The notes under the pieces were generated by a model. It was not told where the DNA came from, searched no databases, and was given only the letters and a program-made list of their open reading frames with translations. From NCBI GenBank assembly GCA_029007435.1, contig JAQXHU010000124.1, positions 1 through 64,000 of the forward strand: a stretch of DNA of 64,000 nt, given 5' to 3'. The DNA comes from Bacteroidales bacterium. Its GTDB lineage: Bacteria > Bacteroidota > Bacteroidia > Bacteroidales > UBA932. Shown here piece by piece: positions 1 to 8,219 of the stretch. Position numbers and translations under genes: made by a program. Every line of letters starts with the position of its first letter. Position 1 is the stretch's first letter.

Positions 1-13
1 CGGATTAATTTAG

Positions 14-21
14 TACATTTG
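14..21 (+). promoter_or_regulatory. Bacteroidota -7 promoter element of the topoisomerase IV operon
   Basis: TACATTTG matches the Bacteroidota -7 consensus TAnnTTTG and ends 22 bases before the ATG at 44. The matching -33 TTTG would lie before the window begins, so only half of the promoter can be seen. Confidence 0.55.
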
Positions 22-43
22 CACGTTTAGGATAATAGAGAAT

Positions 44-1969
44 ATGGCAGAAATGAATTATACCGATGCTAACATCAAGACACTGGACTGGCACGCCCAT
101 ATCCGCCAGCGTCCTGGTATGTATATCGGAAGATTGGGAAACGGCAATAACGAAAGCGACGGCATCTATGTGATGGTGAAAGAAATCGTGGACAATTCCA
201 TAGATGAGTTCGCTATGGGGTTCGGGAAACAGATTGCCATAGATATTGTTGACAACAAGGTGTCAGTCAGGGATTTCGGACGCGGAATCCCGCTTGATTC
301 AGTGGTCAAGGCCACCAACAACCTCAACACCGGCGGAAAATTCGACGATGCGGCTTTCAAGAAGTCCGTGGGACTCAACGGAGTGGGCGCCAAGGCGGTG
401 AACGCACTGTCATCATCTTTTTACATTGAATCATTCAGGAACGGAGAGAGTTCCTGGGCTTCATACGAGCGCGGGGTGCTGAAAGATTCAGGCCGCAAGA
501 CAGGAGTGAACGAGAAGAACGGCACATTCGTGTCATTCGCACCTGACAGGCAGCTGTTCGGTGACTACGAGTACAATCTGGACTATGTCGAGACAATGAT
601 GAAGAACTACTCCTATCTCAAGAGAGGTCTCACACTGGTCTTCAACGGGACCCCATACAAGTCGGATAATGGGTTGCTCGACCTTGTGAATGAGAGACTT
701 ACAGAGGAGCCTATATACCCTCCGATACACCTTGAAGGCGCGGACATCGAGATTGTGCTCACCCACGGCAACAGCTACGGGGAGAATGTGGCCTCTTTCG
801 TGAACGGACAGAACACAAGGGACGGAGGAACACACCTCGCAGCCTACAGGGAGGCCATTGCCAAGACCCTGAAGGATTTCTTCAAGAAGAACTACGAGCC
901 GCAGGACTGCCGCCAGGGCATTGTAGGAGCGATCAGCATCCAGATCCAGGAGCCTAATTTCGAGAACCAGACCAAGACGCTTCTCGGCTCGACCTATATG
1001 TGGGAGAAACCGTTGAAAGACGAGAACGGAATTGAGGTCAAAGGTCCTGACGGAGCCATTGTAATCGACCGCGGCCCGACAGTAAGATCATTCATCAATG
1101 ACTTCATTTCCAAACATCTGGACAATTACCTGCGTATGCATATGGAGATTGTCCCGAAGCTTGAGGAGAAGATAAAGGCCTCCCAGCAGGAGAGAGAGGA
1201 GATTTCCGTAATCCAGAAAAAGACAAGGGAAAAGAACAAGAAAGCCAATGTCTATAACAAGAAGCTGAGAGACTGCCGCTACCATTTCTGCGACAGGCTT
1301 CCGGCATCCAAAGCGGAGGAGGGAGAGAAGTCCAGCATCTTCATTACAGAGGGTGACTCCGCAAGCGGAACCATCACAAAAGTCCGCAACGCCAACAACC
1401 AGGCCGTGTTCAGCCTCAGGGGCAAGCCGATAAACTGCTACAAGGAAAGCCACAAGAAAGTGGCCGAGAATGAGGAACTGAACCTGCTTATCTCCGCCCT
1501 CGGAGTGGAGGATGACCTCAAGAACTTGAGATACAACAATATAATTGTCGCCACCGATGCAGATGATGACGGAATGCACATCAGGATGCTCGTGCTGACT
1601 TTCTTTATGAAGTACTATCCGGAACTCATCAGAAGAGGACACGTTTACATTCTGCAGACCCCGCTTTTCCGCGTCAGGAACAAGAAAGCCACCCGCTACT
1701 GCTACTCTGACGACGAGAAGACCGCTGCAATAAAGGAGCTCAAGAACGGAGTGGAAATCACGAGGTTCAAAGGACTTGGGGAAATCTCTGCGAACGAGTT
1801 CGTGGACTTCATCGGAGAGAATATGCGTCTCGACCCCGTGAACCTTGCCAAGGACGAGTCCATCTCCAGCATTATGGAGTTCTATATGGGAGACAATACT
1901 ATTGACAGACAGAATTTTATCCGAAGGAACCTCCGCAGCGAGGAGGAACTCGAGGATGTGAAAATATAA
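44..1969 (+). CDS. parE: DNA topoisomerase IV subunit B (type IIA topoisomerase ATPase/TOPRIM subunit)
   Basis: This is the ATPase subunit of a type IIA topoisomerase, which pairs with ParC to decatenate and relax DNA. The GHKL ATPase domain shows EIVDNSIDE (residues 47-55), RDFGRGIP (76-83) and GLNGVGA (110-116). The TOPRIM domain has ITEGDS (434-439, acidic E436) and the metal-binding acids D505, D507 and D509. At 641 residues it fits the Bacteroidota ParE-like family better than longer GyrB proteins, although the two cannot be fully separated without a tree. The start is supported by the TAnnTTTG box just upstream. It leads an apparent operon, with the acyltransferase gene 5 bases downstream. 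No parC is visible in the window. Confidence 0.9.
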   Translation: MAEMNYTDANIKTLDWHAHIRQRPGMYIGRLGNGNNESDGIYVMVKEIVDNSIDEFAMGFGKQIAIDIVDNKVSVRDFGRGIPLDSVVKATNNLNTGGKFDDAAFKKSVGLNGVGAKAVNALSSSFYIESFRNGESSWASYERGVLKDSGRKTGVNEKNGTFVSFAPDRQLFGDYEYNLDYVETMMKNYSYLKRGLTLVFNGTPYKSDNGLLDLVNERLTEEPIYPPIHLEGADIEIVLTHGNSYGENVASFVNGQNTRDGGTHLAAYREAIAKTLKDFFKKNYEPQDCRQGIVGAISIQIQEPNFENQTKTLLGSTYMWEKPLKDENGIEVKGPDGAIVIDRGPTVRSFINDFISKHLDNYLRMHMEIVPKLEEKIKASQQEREEISVIQKKTREKNKKANVYNKKLRDCRYHFCDRLPASKAEEGEKSSIFITEGDSASGTITKVRNANNQAVFSLRGKPINCYKESHKKVAENEELNLLISALGVEDDLKNLRYNNIIVATDADDDGMHIRMLVLTFFMKYYPELIRRGHVYILQTPLFRVRNKKATRYCYSDDEKTAAIKELKNGVEITRFKGLGEISANEFVDFIGENMRLDPVNLAKDESISSIMEFYMGDNTIDRQNFIRRNLRSEEELEDVKI

Positions 1970-1974
1970 AAACA

Positions 1975-2535
1975 ATGGGTGCTTGGAACAAATTCTGCGG
2001 ATTCGCCCTTAAGACAATGGGCTGGACTTATGACGACGGTCCGGCACCGGAGGACAAATGCATTATCCTCGGCGTACCGCATACATCATTCTGGGACTTT
2101 GTAGTCTCATATCTCTATTATTCTCAATTCGAAGACCACAAGGCCTGCGTGATGATAAAAAAGGAGCTTTTCATCGGCCCGATCGGCTGGCTCCTGAGGA
2201 AAATGGGCGGCATTCCCGTTGACAGGAAGAATGCGGGCACATTGGTCAGAAGCCTTATCAAGGAAATGGAATCAGTTGACAAATTCCATCTTGCCATCGC
2301 TCCTGAAGGCACGAGAAAGGCCACCAAGAAATGGAAGACCGGCTACCATCTCATTGCGAAAGAGGTGGGATGTCCCGTATATATGGGCTATTTTGACTGG
2401 AAGACAAAACACGTGAGCAGAGGCAAAAAGGTCGAACTGACGGATGACGCAAGGGCTGATACAGACCGTATCCAGGCGCTGTATGAGGAAATGCACCTCG
2501 TAGGAAAGCATCCAGAAGGATATGTAACACATTAG
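1975..2535 (+). CDS. PlsC-type lysophospholipid acyltransferase family protein
   Basis: This is a short (186-residue) member of the 1-acylglycerol-3-phosphate acyltransferase (PlsC) superfamily, which transfers fatty acyl groups to lysophospholipids or related acceptors at the inner membrane. The catalytic H-x4-D motif is H36 to D41 within VPHTSFWDF. The acceptor-binding motif GGIPVDR lies at 78-84 and the PEGTR motif at 110-114. It is shorter than classical PlsC (about 240 residues) and has no clear N-terminal membrane helix, so its substrate may not be the usual lysophosphatidate. It follows parE by 5 bases and precedes the acyl-CoA ligase gene by 11, suggesting co-transcription with a lipid gene. 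Confidence 0.82.
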   Translation: MGAWNKFCGFALKTMGWTYDDGPAPEDKCIILGVPHTSFWDFVVSYLYYSQFEDHKACVMIKKELFIGPIGWLLRKMGGIPVDRKNAGTLVRSLIKEMESVDKFHLAIAPEGTRKATKKWKTGYHLIAKEVGCPVYMGYFDWKTKHVSRGKKVELTDDARADTDRIQALYEEMHLVGKHPEGYVTH

Positions 2536-2546
2536 ACCGGATAATT

Positions 2547-4271
2547 ATGAGCAAAGGGATATACCGGAAACTTACAACCAACAGGGAAAATTATATCACG
2601 ACACTTGCGAAGCTGTTCGACTACTCCACCGCGGCATTCGGGAAACGCACGGCGCTCACTTATGTTGACGGCGGACAGAAATACACTTACAGCCAGTTGA
2701 GGAACAAGAGCATCGAGCTTGCGCATATTTTCGCGAGATACGGGCTCCGCGCCGGAGACCGCATTGCCATTCTCTCGCAGAATATGCCGAACTGGACAGT
2801 CTCCCTGTTCTCCATCACGGCATTCGGACGGGTAGCAGTGCCGATCCTGCCGGATTCTTCGGAAAGCGAGGTTACAAACATCCTGAACCATTCGGAATGC
2901 AAGGCCATCTTCATTTCACAGAGGATGATGGGCAAGCTGAATCCGGAAGTCAAGGACAAGCTCACGCTCGTGTTCGACATCGAGACATTCGAGATAATCC
3001 ACAAGGACGACAAGGCATTCACCTGCGAAGGATGGAGCAAAGAGCCTATGGCTGACGACCTTGCGATGATTATCTACACTTCCGGCACTTCCGGCAAGGC
3101 CAAGGGAGTGATGCTCAGCCACAGGAACTTCTGCCACAACCTGGTGGAGGCCTGGCACGCCCAGAAGACGAACCAGAAAGACCGTTGGCTCTCAATCCTG
3201 CCGATGTCACACACTTACGAGCTGAGTCTTGGAGTGCTGTACCCGGCATATGTGGGGGCCTGTGTTTATTATATCAAGAAACTTCCTACGCCGACAGTGC
3301 TGATAGACGCGATGAAGAAAGTCCGGCCTACCATAATGCTGTCCGTACCGCTCATCATCGAGAAAGTTTACAATTCCAGTGTCGTGCCGACAATATCCAA
3401 GAGCCGGGTTCTGTCCTGGATGAAAGAGCACACTCCGAGGACATTGTATTTCCTCGTCGGCAGGATGCTATACAAGACATTCGGCGGAAAACTCAAGTTC
3501 TTCGGCATCGGCGGCTCCAAGCTTGACCCTATGGTGGAGGACTTCCTGAAGAAAGCAAGATTCCCGTACGCTATCGGCTACGGTCTTACTGAGACCGCCC
3601 CTCTCATATGCAACGCCTGCGTCGGAAAAACCGCCGTCGGCTCAATCGGAGTGCCGGCCTACAATGTGCAGGTGAAGCTCCAGAATGTCAACCCTGAGAC
3701 CGGGGAGGGAGAGATTGTGGCAAAGGGAGACAATGTGATGCTCGGCTACTACAAAGACCCCGAGAGGACAAGGTCTGTGCTCACCGATGACGGATGGTTC
3801 AGGACGAACGACCTGGCCTGCGTTGACGCCAAAGGCCGTTACTATATCAAAGGCAGGCTCAACAATATGATTCTCGGTCCATCCGGCGAGAATATCTACC
3901 CGGAGGAAATCGAGCAGGTGATTAATCATTTCGGAGGCGTAATGGAATCCCTTGTAATGGAGCGGGACGGCAAACTCGTGGCCCTCGTGAAGTTTGACGA
4001 CAACGTGCTCAACTGGGACCAGGCTTACGAGGACAAGTTCTTCGACAACCTGCAGGCCAAGAAGAAAGCCGTGCTCGACTATGTGAACAAGCACGTCGGA
4101 AAGTCCTCCAAAGTGAATACGGTCGAGATTGTCAAGGACAATTTCGAAAAGACCGCCACGCAGAAAATCCGCAGGTTCAAATACAAGGACGCCCACGGGG
4201 ACGATGTGACTGCCGCCCAGCAGCAGGAAAAGTCCGGCAAAGAAGAGCGGGAATCAACCAAAGGTTGTTAA
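2547..4271 (+). CDS. Long-chain fatty acid--CoA ligase (AMP-forming)
   Basis: This is an ANL-superfamily adenylating enzyme that activates fatty acids with ATP and CoA. The phosphate-binding motif IYTSGTSGKAKG lies near residues 175-186, the adenylate-binding motif GYGLTETAP near 344-352, and GWFRTNDLA further on carries the conserved Asp that contacts the AMP ribose. The length (574 residues) fits the shorter bacterial FadD-like/AMP-binding proteins. It is the third gene of the parE operon, 11 bases after the acyltransferase gene, so a joint role in activating and transferring acyl chains during membrane lipid turnover is a reasonable inference. The C-terminal 15 residues are charged and probably disordered. 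Exact chain-length specificity cannot be read. Confidence 0.85.
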   Translation: MSKGIYRKLTTNRENYITTLAKLFDYSTAAFGKRTALTYVDGGQKYTYSQLRNKSIELAHIFARYGLRAGDRIAILSQNMPNWTVSLFSITAFGRVAVPILPDSSESEVTNILNHSECKAIFISQRMMGKLNPEVKDKLTLVFDIETFEIIHKDDKAFTCEGWSKEPMADDLAMIIYTSGTSGKAKGVMLSHRNFCHNLVEAWHAQKTNQKDRWLSILPMSHTYELSLGVLYPAYVGACVYYIKKLPTPTVLIDAMKKVRPTIMLSVPLIIEKVYNSSVVPTISKSRVLSWMKEHTPRTLYFLVGRMLYKTFGGKLKFFGIGGSKLDPMVEDFLKKARFPYAIGYGLTETAPLICNACVGKTAVGSIGVPAYNVQVKLQNVNPETGEGEIVAKGDNVMLGYYKDPERTRSVLTDDGWFRTNDLACVDAKGRYYIKGRLNNMILGPSGENIYPEEIEQVINHFGGVMESLVMERDGKLVALVKFDDNVLNWDQAYEDKFFDNLQAKKKAVLDYVNKHVGKSSKVNTVEIVKDNFEKTATQKIRRFKYKDAHGDDVTAAQQQEKSGKEERESTKGC

Positions 4272-4282
4272 CCTAAGGTTAA
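4268..4282. repeat. Perfect 15-base palindrome at the end of the parE operon
   Basis: TTAACCTAAGGTTAA is a perfect inverted repeat (7-base arms, one central base) that covers the stop codon of the acyl-CoA ligase gene. There is no T-run, so it does not look like a terminator; a protein-binding site is possible. No other copy was noticed in the window. Confidence 0.4.
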
Positions 4283-4362
4283 TTCATTGAACGTGCCAAC
4301 ACACAAAGTCGCCCGGAAGAGCGTATGTATGTCACACAATACGCCAGAGAAATACTGATGCT

Positions 4363-5058
4363 TCAGAAAGGATAGAGAATAAGACCGGCAATTCGGCAGG
4401 TGGTATTGTATTTGGTGCTGTGTTTCAGGGCCACGGTCTTGGGATTGCGCACCAACGGGTTCGGCAGGACGCAGGCTATGCTCACGGCCTGCGCTCTGCT
4501 CAATTTGGAGGCGGTGCAATTGAAATATTTCTCAGCCACAGCTTCCACTCCGTACAGGCCCTTCCCGGTTTCTGCGACATTGAGATAAACCTCCATAATG
4601 CGCTTCTTTCCCCATATCATCTCGATAAGGAAAGTATAATAAGCCTCAACGCCCTTCCTGAACCAGGTTTTTGAGCCGAATGTGAAACAATTCTTGGCCG
4701 TCTGCTGGGAAATGGTGCTGCATCCGCGGATTCTCGTACCCTTTTTATCGTGGGCTTGCTTCATTTCCCTGATTGCCTTGAAATCAAATCCGTTATGTTC
4801 AACGAAGCGGCCGTCCTCCGATGCGATTACGGCCTTCACCATCTCCTTCGATATATTGTCTATGTCAACCCAGATGCGCTGGTTAGTGAAATCCTTCTGG
4901 TCCCGATACTCCAAACTGCGTTTCAGCATAAGTGGTGTCCATCTGACCGGAACGAACTTGTACAGCGTCACCCAGGCGATGGAGAGCAGGATGAGTCCCG
5001 CCGGCAGATACAGAAACAACAACCTCGCGGTTCTTTTTATGGAAATCTTGATTTTCAT
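4363..5058 (-). CDS. mtgA: Monofunctional biosynthetic peptidoglycan transglycosylase
   Basis: This is a glycosyltransferase family 51 enzyme that polymerises lipid II into glycan strands on the outer face of the inner membrane, without a transpeptidase domain. It has an N-terminal membrane anchor (about residues 10-30). The GT51 motifs are IASEDGRF with the catalytic Glu, GCSTISQQTAKN, and KKRIMEVYLN. I chose the ATG at 5058 over an upstream in-frame start at 5109 because a TAACTTTG promoter element falls between the two and would exclude the longer form; the result is 231 residues, normal for MtgA. The gene is convergent with the parE operon. Confidence 0.88.
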   Translation of the reverse strand: MKIKISIKRTARLLFLYLPAGLILLSIAWVTLYKFVPVRWTPLMLKRSLEYRDQKDFTNQRIWVDIDNISKEMVKAVIASEDGRFVEHNGFDFKAIREMKQAHDKKGTRIRGCSTISQQTAKNCFTFGSKTWFRKGVEAYYTFLIEMIWGKKRIMEVYLNVAETGKGLYGVEAVAEKYFNCTASKLSRAQAVSIACVLPNPLVRNPKTVALKHSTKYNTTCRIAGLILYPF

Positions 5059-5075
5059 ACATTTGAATGCCGCGA

Positions 5076-5083
5076 CAAAGTTA
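5076..5083 (-). promoter_or_regulatory. -7 promoter element for mtgA
   Basis: On the minus strand this reads TAACTTTG, a match to TAnnTTTG, 17 bases before the chosen ATG at 5058. No clear TTTG -33 box is seen at the usual spacing. Confidence 0.45.
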
Positions 5084-5117
5084 ATGATTTTCGAAATAAT
5101 TGCCAGCACATTGGGTT

Positions 5118-5148
5118 ATTACAGTTGCCAGACAGATGCAACTGTAAT
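5118..5148. repeat. 11-bp inverted repeat between mtgA and the secreted small protein gene
   Basis: ATTACAGTTGC and GCAACTGTAAT form a perfect 11-bp stem around a 9-base loop. It lies in the divergent intergenic region and ends 9 bases before the candidate -33 box of the downstream gene. There is no T-run, so an operator or DNA cruciform is more likely than a terminator. Confidence 0.5.
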
Positions 5149-5157
5149 GTTCCCGGC

Positions 5158-5189
5158 ATTGTATCAAGCCGCGTGAAGCCTCATCTTTG
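5158..5189 (+). promoter_or_regulatory. Candidate promoter for the 5228-8023 operon
   Basis: ATTG, 20 bases of spacer, then CATCTTTG. Each element differs at one base from TTTG and TAnnTTTG, and the spacing is canonical. It lies 38 bases before the ATG at 5228. Confidence 0.4.
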
Positions 5190-5227
5190 CGGCAGAAATC
5201 AAGTTCAACACTTAAATTCTTATCGCA

Positions 5228-5626
5228 ATGAAAAAGTTCATCACCATCGCCATCCTGGCAATCGCCGGACTTTCGGCATCAGCGCAGTCACACTACTCAT
5301 TCCGCTACGACTGTACCAAGCACTATGACTCCGAGGGGTATTACATCAATACTACCTACGACAGCAATCTCCAGGGAAAGACCATCAGCTTCGTCTGGAA
5401 CTCCTCTACCCGAAGTTATGAAGATGTGGATATCGAGAAAACTTTCTGCTCTTTCAGTACGGAAGACGTGATCATTTATAATGGGGAGCGCTGCTATGTG
5501 GGTTCGGAATTAACCATCCTCTGGGGCTATATTGAATATCTTTCAACCGACCTCTCCAAGTATTATTATGAAACGGGTGACAAGAATGACGGAACCAAGG
5601 TTGTCTTTTACAAAAGAGCATATTGA
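5228..5626 (+). CDS. Small secreted protein of unknown function
   Basis: This 132-residue protein has a clear Sec signal peptide (MKKF, a hydrophobic core, cleavage after SASA before QS near residue 20). The mature part is rich in Tyr, Asp and Ser, contains three Cys, and has alternating hydrophobic and polar stretches suggesting a small beta-sheet domain. I do not recognise a family. It starts an apparent three-gene operon with a membrane-spanning regulator-like protein 14 bases downstream and an integral membrane protein after that, so it could be the periplasmic ligand or modulator of that pair; this is inference from position only. Confidence 0.6.
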   Translation: MKKFITIAILAIAGLSASAQSHYSFRYDCTKHYDSEGYYINTTYDSNLQGKTISFVWNSSTRSYEDVDIEKTFCSFSTEDVIIYNGERCYVGSELTILWGYIEYLSTDLSKYYYETGDKNDGTKVVFYKRAY

Positions 5627-5640
5627 TAGTTCCCGTAATA

Positions 5641-7404
5641 ATGAGTAAATTGCAAACTGTGAACAGAATGCTATCATATCTGACCGCTCTCCTGCTTCCC
5701 CTTCTTGCGGGTTGCGGGAGGGCCGGCGATCCGGAGAGCCTGGAATATGTCAATTCGGCCGGCTTCCGCAATATGCCTGAAGGGTATGCGGCATATGCTG
5801 TCACATCGGCCAACCACATCTTCAGCATAGACCTGCGTTCCAGATCTGCAGCCTACGTCAAGAGCCTACCTCCGCATTGTGTCAATACCGCTGCGAAGCT
5901 GGACATTGTTCTGAACAGGGACGACGCCCCTTGTATTTTCTTTGCGTCGGATGACGAAGTTGTCAGGATGTCGCCTTCAATCTGGGACGGCAGGATTGAT
6001 GTCATTGAACTCAGGAAGGACAGGAAGAAAATATTAGACCATCAGTATCTGGATGCCAACACGATTTCAGGCTGGATTGATAATCCTGATGCTCCTGTGC
6101 TGTTCAGGCTTCTTCCTATAGAGATGGACCTGGATACCGGGAATCCGTGGCAGCCTTTTTTGCCTGATGCTCTCAATGAAACCGGCGAAATGGATTTCTG
6201 CGGCTACCACATAGCCCTGAAAGGCGGAAAACTCTCCGTTGACGGGGCGGAAGTGGATTGTCCAAGTCCGTCAATGATGCGCACAGCCCTGATCTGGCGT
6301 TTCCCGGCCGGCCTGCTGATTATGCTTTTCGCAGTATCGGTTTTCATCTTCCTTGTGGTATATCCTTTCATTGTCAAGAAAAAAGGGGCCAGAGCCTTTG
6401 AGCAATTCATAACAATGCGTGCGGAGCGGGAACGTTTCATGATCAAGATGTCGGACTCCGTATATGCCTCGGTATCAGGCGGTGACCTTATGAAAATGTA
6501 CGATGACATCTGCTCGAACCTGAATGTCGATGACCTGACCGGTATTTCTGCCAGGACGGAGCAATGGGAAAAGTTCGAGTCAATGCTCACCGAGGCTGCC
6601 GGCTATGCTGGACTTTCGGACTTTCAATGTCTTACGGAATCTGTTTCCGAAACTGTATCCGAGCTTTCATCGGTTGTGGAGGAATGCCGCTCCGCCCGGA
6701 TGGACAAGGTTGTGGAGTTGTCGGGCAGACTTGAGGCTGTGATGAGCCGGTTCAGCCAGGCCGTGCTGTCGGATGGCCAGGAATTGCTCAGCCTTGCGGT
6801 AAAGAATGCAGGGGTACCTGTCCAACTCTCGGCAATGTTTGTGGGCACAGAACCTGACACGGTTTCGGGGATAGTTGGCAGATTCAAGTCAATCCTCTCT
6901 GCTTCAACTCTTTGGCAGTCTCTGTCCCGTATCGGAGGAATAGTATCGGAAGTGCAATCCCTGCCGGCGCAGGACAAACTCAAGTACCTGGACGAGGAAT
7001 TCTACAAGTTGAAATCGCTGGATGCCATCAATGGCCTCCAGGACAGGTTCAAGGAAGAGTGCTCGTTGTTCTATCTCAATCTGGGCAAGGCCGATGAGGC
7101 TGCCCTTGAGAAAGCCGGTCTCGGAGCCAGGACCTCCTTTTTCAGGAACTTCATCCTGCTTCTTGTGTTCATAGACTATTCCTCCCGCATAGGAATAAGG
7201 GATATTGCGATACTTGCCAATACCAATATCCAGACTGTCTCGGCAAGGAAATCCGAGCTCGTGAACCGGAAGTTGAAGGACAGCATATGGGAACTGTCCG
7301 GTGATATGTCTGCAATGGCTGTCATCCTGAAGGTGGCTTACGCCAATGTCACCCGCGGGAAGAAATCCTCACCTAATTCCGTTAATGATAATGTAAATAG
7401 CTGA
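5641..7404 (+). CDS. Membrane-spanning protein with lipobox and C-terminal helix-turn-helix-like segment
   Basis: I chose the ATG at 5641; an in-frame TTG at 5623 would overlap the preceding stop. The N-terminus looks like a lipoprotein signal with lipobox LLAGC (Cys25). About 190 periplasmic residues follow, then one strong transmembrane helix (about 219-243) ending in KKKG. The remaining 340 residues are mostly helical and should be cytoplasmic. Near residues 510-545 the stretch IRDIAILANTNIQTVSARKS resembles the helix-turn-helix of LuxR/sigma-like DNA-binding domains, and is followed by NRKL. Bacteroidota have similar single-chain membrane regulators, but I cannot name this family. It probably senses an envelope signal and regulates transcription directly. 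It sits between a secreted protein gene and a polytopic membrane protein gene. Confidence 0.6.
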   Translation: MSKLQTVNRMLSYLTALLLPLLAGCGRAGDPESLEYVNSAGFRNMPEGYAAYAVTSANHIFSIDLRSRSAAYVKSLPPHCVNTAAKLDIVLNRDDAPCIFFASDDEVVRMSPSIWDGRIDVIELRKDRKKILDHQYLDANTISGWIDNPDAPVLFRLLPIEMDLDTGNPWQPFLPDALNETGEMDFCGYHIALKGGKLSVDGAEVDCPSPSMMRTALIWRFPAGLLIMLFAVSVFIFLVVYPFIVKKKGARAFEQFITMRAERERFMIKMSDSVYASVSGGDLMKMYDDICSNLNVDDLTGISARTEQWEKFESMLTEAAGYAGLSDFQCLTESVSETVSELSSVVEECRSARMDKVVELSGRLEAVMSRFSQAVLSDGQELLSLAVKNAGVPVQLSAMFVGTEPDTVSGIVGRFKSILSASTLWQSLSRIGGIVSEVQSLPAQDKLKYLDEEFYKLKSLDAINGLQDRFKEECSLFYLNLGKADEAALEKAGLGARTSFFRNFILLLVFIDYSSRIGIRDIAILANTNIQTVSARKSELVNRKLKDSIWELSGDMSAMAVILKVAYANVTRGKKSSPNSVNDNVNS

Positions 7405-7408
7405 TAAT

Positions 7409-8023
7409 ATGACTAATAAAAAAATAGATCCTCTTTTCATAGGGTTCGGGATTTTCTTCGTCCTGTACACCCTGTCGCTGCTGATATCTTTTATCTTCAA
7501 TATATGTTTTATAGGTGAAGGATTCGTCAGCAATCAGAATGTCAGGATGCTCTTCCGAATGAAGGCTATGGCTGTCAATGTCCTGGGTTTCCTGATGACA
7601 ATCTGGGCAGGTCTCAGGACCGTCAACTTCGCCCGCCTTACGGGTGACCGGACAAACTTGACCTGCTCACTGGCGGTTATCTTCATTGTCCTGCTGATTT
7701 TTGCGGACAGGCTGACCGGATGTTTCACGGTCTCGCGCTTCATCAATGGCAGATACGTAGGATTTGATACCGCACCGTTATTCCTGATACTGCTCTGTAC
7801 AGTCCTTGCTCTAGTGTTGATATTCAGAATGTTTGGAAGCGAAATGAAGGCGGTGACAAACTGGGGCCTGAGCCTGTTCGCATTGTATGTATTCCTCCTG
7901 TTGCTGGATGCGTTTGATTACAGCAGTTATGTGAATGTTCTCAAGCCTATTCCAGTCTATTTCCTACTCCGCTCATCTGCTCCGATCTGGCGGGCGATGC
8001 GTCTCTTGCCGCAGAATGATTGA
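7409..8023 (+). CDS. Polytopic membrane protein of unknown function
   Basis: This 204-residue protein has about six hydrophobic segments (starting near residues 10, 45, 80, 120 and 150) and short charged loops. No catalytic or transport motif is visible. The ATG follows the preceding stop by 4 bases, so it is translated with the regulator-like gene. The closeness suggests that it works with that protein in the membrane. I do not recognise a family. Confidence 0.6.
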   Translation: MTNKKIDPLFIGFGIFFVLYTLSLLISFIFNICFIGEGFVSNQNVRMLFRMKAMAVNVLGFLMTIWAGLRTVNFARLTGDRTNLTCSLAVIFIVLLIFADRLTGCFTVSRFINGRYVGFDTAPLFLILLCTVLALVLIFRMFGSEMKAVTNWGLSLFALYVFLLLLDAFDYSSYVNVLKPIPVYFLLRSSAPIWRAMRLLPQND

Positions 8024-8062
8024 CTGCAATGAATAGCAACCTTCTCCCACGTCTGGACATTT

Positions 8063-8084
8063 TCCAATTTCCCCAGAAAATTTG
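8063..8084 (+). repeat. Direct repeat, left copy, flanking the AAA ATPase-nuclease gene
   Basis: TCCAATTTCCCCAGAAAATTTG here recurs at 9659-9684 as TCCAATT, nine C, then AGAAAATTTG. The two copies bracket the whole AAA ATPase transcription unit, so they may mark a cassette boundary or a duplicated upstream control region. Confidence 0.6.
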
Positions 8085-8108
8085 ATCACGCATGCCTATT
8101 TTTTCAAG

Positions 8109-8175
8109 ATAATGACGAAATTTATATGTCTATTTCATCATTATGTCCATAAAAATATCAAGATAATGATGAAAT
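8109..8175. promoter_or_regulatory. Three copies of a 13-base element upstream of the AAA ATPase gene
   Basis: ATAATGATGAAAT occurs at 8163-8175, in inverted orientation at 8132-8144 (ATTTCATCATTAT), and with one change at 8109-8121 (ATAATGACGAAAT). The third copy ends 14 bases before the -7 box, so a protein bound there would cover the -33 region. This arrangement of inverted and direct copies looks like an operator. Confidence 0.55.
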
Positions 8176-8189
8176 GAAAAAAATTTGAT

Positions 8190-8197
8190 TATCTTTG
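8190..8197 (+). promoter_or_regulatory. -7 promoter element for the AAA ATPase-nuclease gene
   Basis: TATCTTTG is an exact TAnnTTTG match, 22 bases before the ATG at 8220. The normal -33 TTTG is absent at the expected spacing; the 13-base repeat copy occupies that position instead. Confidence 0.6.
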
Positions 8198-8219
8198 AAC
8201 AACAAAAACATCTACTGAT

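Noticed and set aside
1088-1975. 295-codon open frame on the minus strand
   Set aside because: It is antisense to parE, whose TOPRIM motifs are conserved in the sense frame.
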